DNA from: an uncultured Oscillospiraceae bacterium
GTDB taxonomy: Bacteria > Bacillota > Clostridia > Oscillospirales > Ruminococcaceae
Assembly: GCA_910587135.1 (NCBI GenBank)
Contig: CAJULF010000021.1
Location: 1-47,342 of the forward strand
Length of the DNA stretch: 47,342 nucleotides
Direction: 5' to 3'
Below, in pieces: positions 31,545-38,482 of this stretch (its first letter is position 1; every line of letters begins with the position of its first letter). Below the pieces are notes generated by a model. It did no database searches. It worked only from the letters and a program-made list of their open reading frames with translations, and was not told the DNA's origin. A program made the position numbers and the translations under genes.

Positions 31545-33263
31545 TCAGAATCCCAGAATTTTTGTGAAATCCGCGGAAAGTGCCGTCTGAAGCTTTACGG
31601 CAGCCTCCTTGTCGACGCCCTTTGTGGTGTAGTAAACCTTGATCTTCGGCTCCGTGCCGGAGGGTCTGATAATAACGCTCGCCGCGTCCTCAAGATCATA
31701 TGTGATAACGTCCGACTGAGGCAGGGTAAGCTTTGTGACAGCGCCCGTCGCAGCGTCGGTCATGGTGCTTGCCTTGTAGTCCGAAACGGACAGCACCTTT
31801 ACACCGCCGATGGTTTTGGGAGATTCCTTGCGGAGCGAGCCCATTATCTCGTTCATGCGCTCCATTCCGCTCGCGCCCTCGCAGGTAAAGTTGTCGAGCT
31901 TGTTGTAATATACGCCGTACTCGTCGTACATACGCTTCCTCGCCTCGATAAGCGATATTCCCTTGGTACGGTAGAACGCCGCCATTTCGCATATCAGCAT
32001 GGAAGCCACTACCGCGTCCTTGTCGCGCACATATCCGCCCGCCAAATAGCCGTAGCTCTCCTCAAAGCCGAATATATAGCGCTCCTGATGTCCCTCAGCC
32101 TCAAGGAAGCCGATCTGCTCACCGATAAACTTGAAGCCCGTAAGCACCTCGCGCAGCTCCACACCGTACTTCTTGCATATAGCGCGTGTTATGTTGGTGG
32201 TAACTATCGTCTTTACCGCCACAGGGTCTTTGGGCATTGTGCCGAGCGCGATACGCTCTCTGCAGATATATTCCAGCAGCAGCGCGCCGACTTCATTACC
32301 CGTGAACAGCTCATAGTGATCGCCGTCGGGAACGGCAATACCCACGCGGTCACAGTCGGGATCGGTGGCGAGCAGCAAATCGGGGTTTTCCTTTTCGCAG
32401 AGGTTAAGCCCGCACTGGAGCGCCTCCTTTATCTCGGGGTTCGGGAAAGGACAGGTCGGGAAATTCCCGTCGGGATTCTCCTGCTCGGGAACCACAACAA
32501 CATCCTTAACGCCTATTTCCTTAAGTATACGGCGCACGGGCTTGTTGCCGGTGCCGTTGAGAGGAGTGTAAACAACTTTCAGCCCGCTCTGCGCGACCAG
32601 ATCGGTGTGAAGCCCCTGCTCCTTTACCTTGGCGAGATAAGCGTCTATAACATCGTCACCGATATAGCTTATGCTGCCGTCATTGACCGCGCTGTCGAAA
32701 TCCGCCGACTTCACGCCGCTGAAAATATCAATATTGTTTATCTTTGAAAGCACCGCGTTCGCCGCGTCAAGAGTAAGCTGGCAGCCGTCAGAGCCGTACA
32801 CCTTATAGCCGTTGTACTTGGCGGGGTTATGGCTCGCCGTAACTACGATACCCGCGCCGCAGCCCAGATGCCTTACCGCCCAGGAAAGCATGGGAGTCGG
32901 CATAAGTTCCTTGTAGATATAAACCTTTATTCCGTTTGCGGCAAGAACCTCTGCCGCGCTTCTCGCGAAATAATCCGACTTTATTCTGCTGTCATACGCG
33001 ATAGCAACGCTCTTTTCAACATTTCCCGAAAGAATATATTCCGCCAGACCCTGGGTAGCCTTCTTGACAGTATACACGTTCATTCTGTTGGTTCCCGCGC
33101 CGATAACGCCGCGCAGACCGCCCGTTCCGAACTCCAGATCACGATAAAACCGATCATTCTTCCCTTCCTCGTCACCCGCAACGTCCGCAAGCTCTGCCTT
33201 AAGATCGGGGTCGGCTACCGCCTTTTCAACCCAAAGCTCATACATCTTCTGAATGTCAGCCAT
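31545..33263 (-). CDS. Phosphoglucomutase / phosphomannomutase (alpha-PGM superfamily)
   Basis: 572 aa. Catalytic serine in GIVVTASHNPAKYNGYKVY (near 146), metal loop LLATDPDCDRVGI, sugar-binding GFEESYGYL and phosphate-binding RPSGTEPKIKVYY are all present, in the order of the PgcA-type enzyme that interconverts glucose-6-P and glucose-1-P. Length matches B. subtilis PgcA. The ATG at 33263 lies 8 bases after GGAGG. Own consensus promoter. Confidence 0.93.
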   Translation of the reverse strand: MADIQKMYELWVEKAVADPDLKAELADVAGDEEGKNDRFYRDLEFGTGGLRGVIGAGTNRMNVYTVKKATQGLAEYILSGNVEKSVAIAYDSRIKSDYFARSAAEVLAANGIKVYIYKELMPTPMLSWAVRHLGCGAGIVVTASHNPAKYNGYKVYGSDGCQLTLDAANAVLSKINNIDIFSGVKSADFDSAVNDGSISYIGDDVIDAYLAKVKEQGLHTDLVAQSGLKVVYTPLNGTGNKPVRRILKEIGVKDVVVVPEQENPDGNFPTCPFPNPEIKEALQCGLNLCEKENPDLLLATDPDCDRVGIAVPDGDHYELFTGNEVGALLLEYICRERIALGTMPKDPVAVKTIVTTNITRAICKKYGVELREVLTGFKFIGEQIGFLEAEGHQERYIFGFEESYGYLAGGYVRDKDAVVASMLICEMAAFYRTKGISLIEARKRMYDEYGVYYNKLDNFTCEGASGMERMNEIMGSLRKESPKTIGGVKVLSVSDYKASTMTDAATGAVTKLTLPQSDVITYDLEDAASVIIRPSGTEPKIKVYYTTKGVDKEAAVKLQTALSADFTKILGF

Positions 33264-33341
33264 AATCATTTCCTCCATATAGTCAGTTATAAATCGGGAA
33301 TCGGGTATCAAGCCAAGTCCGCCGATACCCACTCTCTGTCA

Positions 33342-33370
33342 ATTATAACATAATCCCGTCCGAATTTCAA
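33342..33370 (-). promoter_or_regulatory. Promoter of the phosphoglucomutase gene
   Basis: On the minus strand: TTGAAA (33370-33365), 17 bases, TATAAT (33347-33342). Confidence 0.8.
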
Positions 33371-33444
33371 GGGGAATAATAATTTTTTTCAATGGCTTTT
33401 AATGAGATTTTCGTAACGAGCTTCAAAAAGCCGCTATGCTGTTA

Positions 33445-33507
33445 GAGCCTGTTTAGTATCTCGAAATATGCAAGCAAGATGCGTGCTGAGAGATACTAAA
33501 CGGGCTC
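33445..33507 (+). mobile_element. SLR3 miniature (63 bp) with exact 3-bp target duplication
   Basis: GAGCCTGTTTAGTATCTC ... GAGATACTAAACGGGCTC with TTA on each side (33442-33444, 33508-33510). Only 27 bases lie between the termini, including ATATGCAAGCAAGATGCG. It is an internal-deletion product of the longer SLR3 at 23057, yet the intact target duplication suggests it moved as such. Confidence 0.75.
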
Positions 33508-33539
33508 TTAGGGTATGTTGACGAAAAGCCATGATGCAC

Positions 33540-33729
33540 CAGAATTTTTATAAAGGTTGACTCAGAGCGGATTATTTTAAAAAATTTCAAAATTTCCGTT
33601 AGTCATACTCCGTTACGCTTCACTCCGCATGCCTAACGGAAACCGCGTGCGTTTGCGTTCGCAAACGCACGACTTTTTGAAATTTAATGCGCCGACATTG
33701 CGTGGCAAATAGGCTTTTTCTACAAGTTG
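33540..33729 (-). mobile_element. SLR1 copy E (190 bp, reverse)
   Basis: Reverse orientation; left end CAACTTGTAG, right end degenerate (TATAAAAATTCTG). Stem 1 arm CGTGCGTTTGCG with a perfect partner; stem 2 CCGTTAG/CTAACGG as in copy A. Flanks show no clear direct repeat; they look like remains of another inverted-repeat element beginning GGGTATGTTGAC. Confidence 0.75.
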
Positions 33730-33870
33730 GATGCTTTTAAGTTTTGTCTACCTGAAGCGGATTTTAAAAATCACCGCACCGCTTTCAGCTCCTTTGTGTG
33801 GCTCTCGGCTTATAATCGACAAAATTAATCTTAACAATATCAAATTTTGTATATTCTTCCCATTAAACTC

Positions 33871-33899
33871 TTGACATATCAGCAATTTTTGTTTATAAT
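33871..33899 (+). promoter_or_regulatory. Promoter of the TerY operon
   Basis: TTGACA (33871-33876), 17 bases, TATAAT (33894-33899). The transcript would start near 33906, so the whole of SLR1-F lies in a leader of about 290 bases before the first gene. Confidence 0.8.
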
Positions 33900-33927
33900 A
33901 TAATATGAATATGGTTTTACCGGATCG

Positions 33928-34121
33928 CAGTCTGTTGAAAAAGCCTATCAGCAACGCAATGTCGGCGTATGAAATTTCAAAAAGTGCACATTTGCCATTC
34001 GGCAAATGTGCACGGTTTCCGCAGTCGCGCAGAGCGAAACGCAGTGAAGCGGAGCGTGAGTGCGGAAATTTTGAAATTTTTTAAAATAATCCGCTTTAGG
34101 TCAACCTATATATACAGACTG
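33928..34121 (+). mobile_element. SLR1 copy F (194 bp) in the leader of the Ter operon
   Basis: CAGTCTGTTG...TATACAGACTG. Stem 1 GTGCACATTTGCC/GGCAAATGTGCAC; stem 2 CCGCAGTC.../GAGTGCGG. Flanks AATATGGTTTTACCGGATCG (33908-33927) and AATACGGTTATACTGTATTG (34123-34142) match at 15 of 20. Lies downstream of a consensus promoter and is thus transcribed. Confidence 0.8.
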
Positions 34122-34198
34122 AAATACGGTTATACTGTATTGACAATTTACGCCGCCGCACAATGTGGCTGTGCGCGGCAAAAACGGAGGCAAAACAA

Positions 34199-34837
34199 AT
34201 GGACTATATAAGACGGCTGCCCGTTTATCTGCTGCTGGACTGCAGCGGCTCAATGTCGGGAGAACCCATTGTGGCGGTAAATCAAGGAATAAAGGCTCTT
34301 ATAAGCGAGCTTAAAGGCGACCCCAAGGCGCTCGAAACCGCCTACCTTTCCGTAATAACCTTTGACAGCAGCGCCCGTCAGGTCACGCCCCTCACCGAGC
34401 TTATGCTCTTTAAAGAACCGCAGCTTTCAACAGGCGGCGCGACCGCTCTGGGCGGAGCTTTGAAGGTGCTGGCGGACTGCGTTAAAAACGAGGTGCGCAC
34501 CACCACCGATACCCAAAAGGGCGACTGGAAACCGCTGGTGTTCCTGCTGACCGACGGCGCTCCCACCGACAACATCGACGAGGGCATAGAAGCCATCAAG
34601 AGCGTTTCCATCGGCAATGTTATCGCCTGCGGCGCAGGAGCGAACGCAAACTCCAACACGCTTAAAAAAATCACAAATAACGTTCTTATGATGAACAATC
34701 TTACCGCGGGAGATATGGCTCAGTTCTTCGCGTGGGTATCGGATTCCATCAAGGTTTCCTCCAACAGCATCGACGCAAAGCCCGGCGAAGCTGTTCAGCT
34801 TCCCCCTCCCCCTCAAGGCTTTGTTATTGTACCTTAA
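34199..34837 (+). CDS. TerY-type vWA-domain protein
   Basis: 212 aa, a single von Willebrand A domain. MIDAS residues are visible: DCSGSMSG at 14-21 (D-x-S-x-S), the threonine in STGGATALGGAL and the aspartate in FLLTDGAPTD. This is the TerY form found in tellurite/Ter stress loci, thought to organise protein complexes with metal dependence. ACGGAGG lies 6 bases before the ATG at 34199. With the next two genes it makes the TerY-phosphatase-kinase triad described for Ter systems by Anantharaman, Iyer and Aravind. Confidence 0.9.
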   Translation: MDYIRRLPVYLLLDCSGSMSGEPIVAVNQGIKALISELKGDPKALETAYLSVITFDSSARQVTPLTELMLFKEPQLSTGGATALGGALKVLADCVKNEVRTTTDTQKGDWKPLVFLLTDGAPTDNIDEGIEAIKSVSIGNVIACGAGANANSNTLKKITNNVLMMNNLTAGDMAQFFAWVSDSIKVSSNSIDAKPGEAVQLPPPPQGFVIVP

Positions 34838-34849
34838 ACGGTGGTATTT

Positions 34850-36583
34850 ATGGAAAAATCGGATCTCAAACCAAAAGCGGACGTTCCCGAAGAGCCTGCC
34901 AAAACGCTTGTTTGGCAGGAACGCCCGAAGTCTCCCCCTGATAAACCGCCGGCTTCCGAAACTGATAAGCCCGCGGGCGGTTCGGCTGCGGACAATTCGG
35001 TAAGGGCAAAGCAGACCTCGGGCGCGTTAAAGCTATATTCCGACGCCGTAAAGGTCTTCGACTCCACACTCAATAAAACGGGCGAAAATTTTGCAGCGGG
35101 AGCGGCGGCGGTCAAAAACGCCGCAAAAGAGCTTCCAAAGCAGATGGAGCGCGTGGGCGCAGCTGTTACCGCACGCAGCAAACCCAAGACGGTTCTCGCA
35201 AAAACAGAGCCGCCTGTTAAAGCTGCTCCCGCAAAAGGGAATGTTCCATCGCAGGATGCATACGCAAAACCCGCTGCCGAGGTCGGAAAAGCCGCGGCAC
35301 AGGCGACTAACGCCCCCAAAACCGCGAAAGCGGCTGCCAAACCCGCAGGACCTCCTGCCGTACCCGCAGATGAAAAGCATCTTTCAGACCGTGAGGTCAT
35401 GGAGCACACCGCGTCGATATGGCAATACAAATCCATCGTTGACGACGGCACGGAGCAGCACTCGGAATATCACGAAAAGCGCATAAAAGCGCCATTTGCG
35501 GAAATAATCGGCGCAAGGGTGCGCGGCAAAAAGCACAAGCACGACGGCACGAACTGCGACGACTTCTTTGAAACGGCGCTCACCGAGGACTGCGCGATAA
35601 GCGTAGTCTGCGACGGAGCGGGTTCGAGAACGCTGTCGAGAATAGGCGCAAGGGTATGCGCGGAAACCGCGGCGGGATTTCTGAAAGACTCTTTGACGGA
35701 GCTTTTCAGGAACGAAAGCGACCTCAAAGCAAAGCTTTCCGCCGACATGAACGCGCCGGAATTTATGGAGGGCTGCGGGAAGATCGCGGCACTGATGAGG
35801 GATTCCGCACGGGAAGCTTTCACGGCACAGCAGAACGAACTGAAAAAGCTCTCCGAGGACGAGAACTATACCAAAGCGCTGGGCAGACCCGCGGCAATTT
35901 CAGATCTTTCCGCCACCTTTCTGGCGGCGGTCGCGGTGCCGCTGGACATAAACGGCGCGCGGCAGACGCTGACGGTATCGGTGCAGATAGGCGACGGCTG
36001 TATATGCACGATAGATTCCGAAGCGAACGCCGATAATTGTCTGCGGCTTATGGGCGAGGCGGACAGCGGCAAGTTTTCGGGAGAAACAGATTTTATTTCC
36101 GAAAAGAATATCGTACCCGAAGTCATAGGCGGCAAGACACGCGTCGGCAGAAGCTCGGCGGACATCATAATGCTTATGACGGACGGCGTGGCGGACGACT
36201 ATTTCCCTGCGCAGCCTATGATGAAACGGCTTTACCTCGACCTCTGCCTTAACGGGATACTCCCCATGGCAGGCGAGATCACCGCGGGAGAAGACCCCGC
36301 GCCGATACGCTACCGCTCAGTAAGCATGAGCCAGCAGAGTGTGGCTCTGCAATACGCAAAGCAGCTGCTAAACCCCAACGACCCCAACGCAATGAACGCG
36401 CTGTGGGACAAGCGAGAGGTGCTGCGCTGCCACTCGCTTGAGGCATTCAGAATGAATATCGGCGACAGCCCCGAGGAGCGGCTGAGGGTATGGCTGGACA
36501 ACTATAACGAACGCGGCAGCTTCGACGATAGGGCGATAACCGTCATAAGGCTGCCCAAGGACGAAAAGGAACGCGGCATATGA
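34850..36583 (+). CDS. PP2C-family protein phosphatase with long disordered N-terminus (TerY-P triad)
   Basis: 577 aa. Residues 1-190 are low-complexity, rich in Lys, Ala and Pro, with no fold signs. The PP2C domain runs from about 215 to 575: KHDGTNCDDFFET (metal Asp at 237-238), ISVVCDGAGSRTLSRIGAR (DGAGS replaces the DGMGG motif), LSATFLAAVAV, GDGCICTID and MLMTDGVADDYF (near 444) give the metal ligands. It should dephosphorylate Ser/Thr proteins, probably substrates of the adjoining kinase. ATG at 34850 after GGTGG. 12 bases separate it from terY. Confidence 0.88.
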   Translation: MEKSDLKPKADVPEEPAKTLVWQERPKSPPDKPPASETDKPAGGSAADNSVRAKQTSGALKLYSDAVKVFDSTLNKTGENFAAGAAAVKNAAKELPKQMERVGAAVTARSKPKTVLAKTEPPVKAAPAKGNVPSQDAYAKPAAEVGKAAAQATNAPKTAKAAAKPAGPPAVPADEKHLSDREVMEHTASIWQYKSIVDDGTEQHSEYHEKRIKAPFAEIIGARVRGKKHKHDGTNCDDFFETALTEDCAISVVCDGAGSRTLSRIGARVCAETAAGFLKDSLTELFRNESDLKAKLSADMNAPEFMEGCGKIAALMRDSAREAFTAQQNELKKLSEDENYTKALGRPAAISDLSATFLAAVAVPLDINGARQTLTVSVQIGDGCICTIDSEANADNCLRLMGEADSGKFSGETDFISEKNIVPEVIGGKTRVGRSSADIIMLMTDGVADDYFPAQPMMKRLYLDLCLNGILPMAGEITAGEDPAPIRYRSVSMSQQSVALQYAKQLLNPNDPNAMNALWDKREVLRCHSLEAFRMNIGDSPEERLRVWLDNYNERGSFDDRAITVIRLPKDEKERGI

Positions 36584-36614
36584 CACAATACGACATCGGG
36601 AAAGGCAAAACGAC

Positions 36615-38090
36615 ATGAATAGCGGTGAAATCCTTACTGCTGTGCTGGAAAGCGGAGAAACAATAGAATATATCTTTGACGCGAACGCTCCGCGCGGCGG
36701 CATGAAGCACACCTTCTTCACCCCCGACAGGAAGTATGTCGTGCAGTTTTTCAACAATCCGCGCGACGCGCATAATATCGCTATGCAGGATCGGATACGG
36801 ACTATCGTCGGGATATACAATCCCACACGCTCCGAAGCGGACGGCGGGGCACTCGGCAATACCGAGAAAACGGCGGACTATTTCAGAAACCGCTTCTGCT
36901 GGCCCGTGGGGATAGTCAAAAGTCCCGAATTCGGCATAGTCTGTCCCACCTACCCGCAGAATTTCTTCTTCGGCGACGGCGCGTCGACCGTTCTTAATCT
37001 GAAAGGCAAGGATAAAAAGAGCAACTGGTTCACGGGGCGCAACAGGCGCTTTCTTGACAGCGCGGAGCTGGGTGATTTCCGCACGATGCTGAAGGCGGCG
37101 ACAAGTCTGGTGCGAGGTATAAGGCGTATGCACCAGGCGGGACTGGCACATTCCGATCTGTCCTACAACAATGTGCTTATCGACCCAAAAAGCGGCTCGG
37201 CGGTCATAATTGACATCGACTCTCTTGTAGTGCCGAACAAGTACGCACCCGAGGTGTGCGGAACAACGGGATATATCGCCCCAGAGGTGCTGGCGACGCT
37301 TGAGTACAACTATGACGACGGTCGACGCGCTCTTCCGTGCGTACAGACAGACCTTCACGCGCTGCCCGTTCTGATATACGAATATCTGTTTTTAAGACAC
37401 CCGCTGATAGGTCCCAAGATATACAGCAAGGAAAGCGCCGAAATGGACGATTTTCTTGCCATGGGACCGATGGCGACATTTATAGAGAATCCCACAGACA
37501 CCTCAAACAGACCGCCCAATCTTAATGTGACCATTCAGTCGCTGTCAAGGGGGCTGGAAAGTCTGTTTATAAGAGCGTTTGTCGACGGGCTTCATAATCC
37601 ATCGGAGCGCCCCGCCGCCATGGAGTGGGAAAGGGAACTGCTCCGCGCCTGGGACAGGCTGACCCCCTGCGCCAACCCGAGGTGCGAAAAAAAGTGGTTT
37701 ATACTGAGGGACGAGAGCAATCCCGTTTGCCCGTTCTGCAAGACCCGCGCCGCGGATAAAATAATACGGTTGGGTTTCAAAAGCGAAATGCGGGGGAAAA
37801 AGGGCGTTTTCCGCGAGAAAAGCGAGGTAATAGTTTATAATAATATCCCGCTTTTCGACTGGCATGTTCTGGCGAACGTCCACAACGACGAAAAGGCAAG
37901 CACCGATATGCGAGCTTATGTATGCCGCTATAACGGAATGTGGCTGCTTGTCAACAACGGTATAGAGGGCATGACCTCTCCTACGGGACGGCTTGTTCCG
38001 AAAGGAAGCGCCGTTGAGCTTAAAGACGGAACGGTGTTCCGCATGACTAACCGCGAAAACGGGCTGCTGTGTGAGGTTCAGATCATCTGA
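36615..38090 (+). CDS. Protein kinase-like protein with C-terminal zinc ribbon (TerY-P triad)
   Basis: 491 aa. A kinase fold of about 330 residues: catalytic loop HSDLSYNNVLID at 179 (HSD in place of HRD), metal motif IDIDS near 199-203 in place of DFG, then GTTGYIAPEVL as APE segment. A Zn ribbon with CANPRCEKKW...NPVCPFCKTR lies at about 355-385 and a beta-rich C-terminal domain (FDWHVLANV...GRLVPKGSAVELKDGTVFRM) resembles an FHA-like or beta-barrel fold. Partner of the PP2C and TerY genes. GGGAAAGG is 9-10 bases before the ATG. Confidence 0.87.
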   Translation: MNSGEILTAVLESGETIEYIFDANAPRGGMKHTFFTPDRKYVVQFFNNPRDAHNIAMQDRIRTIVGIYNPTRSEADGGALGNTEKTADYFRNRFCWPVGIVKSPEFGIVCPTYPQNFFFGDGASTVLNLKGKDKKSNWFTGRNRRFLDSAELGDFRTMLKAATSLVRGIRRMHQAGLAHSDLSYNNVLIDPKSGSAVIIDIDSLVVPNKYAPEVCGTTGYIAPEVLATLEYNYDDGRRALPCVQTDLHALPVLIYEYLFLRHPLIGPKIYSKESAEMDDFLAMGPMATFIENPTDTSNRPPNLNVTIQSLSRGLESLFIRAFVDGLHNPSERPAAMEWERELLRAWDRLTPCANPRCEKKWFILRDESNPVCPFCKTRAADKIIRLGFKSEMRGKKGVFREKSEVIVYNNIPLFDWHVLANVHNDEKASTDMRAYVCRYNGMWLLVNNGIEGMTSPTGRLVPKGSAVELKDGTVFRMTNRENGLLCEVQII

Positions 38091-38158
38091 CAGCGAATAG
38101 CGTAAAGTTTCGGCACCGCAAATGTGAATTTTTTAATAATTTGCTTATTGCCAGCCTA

Positions 38159-38470
38159 AAAACCGAGCAGCAAAAGCCGCGCAGGCAAAAAGCGACATTC
38201 CGCCCACGCAGGAATTTTTCGCAATCCGCCGCGAAAGCGCAGCGGAAAACGCAGCGGTGCGAAAAATTTTTTAAAATAATTTGTTCTTTGTCAACCTCAA
38301 AACCGAGCAGCAAAAGCCGCGCAGGCAAAAAGCAACATTCCGCCCACGCAGGAATTTTTCGCAATCCGCCGCGAAAGCGCAGCGGAATGAAATGGAGCGG
38401 AGCTTTTGCGGCGAGGATAGCGAAGTTTTCCGCTGCGCGGAAAACGCAGCGGTGCGAAAAATTTTTAAAA
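38159..38470 (+). repeat. LDR leader repeat, tandem copy 2a/2b
   Basis: An 88-base segment beginning AACCGAGCAGCAAAAGCC recurs exactly 140 bases downstream (38161 and 38301) with one difference. Each includes CGCCCACGCAGGAATTTTTC, and each ends in GGTGCGAAAAATTTTT-AAAATAA; in the second copy this runs straight into AAGGAG, the ribosome binding site of the Ca-ATPase gene. The second copy has an additional inner hairpin of about 50 bases. Confidence 0.75.
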
Positions 38471-38482
38471 TAAGGAGAAAAG

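Noticed and set aside
33511..33760. Direct repeat around SLR1-E
   Set aside because: Flanks match only weakly and in inverted direction, so I do not count a duplication for this copy.
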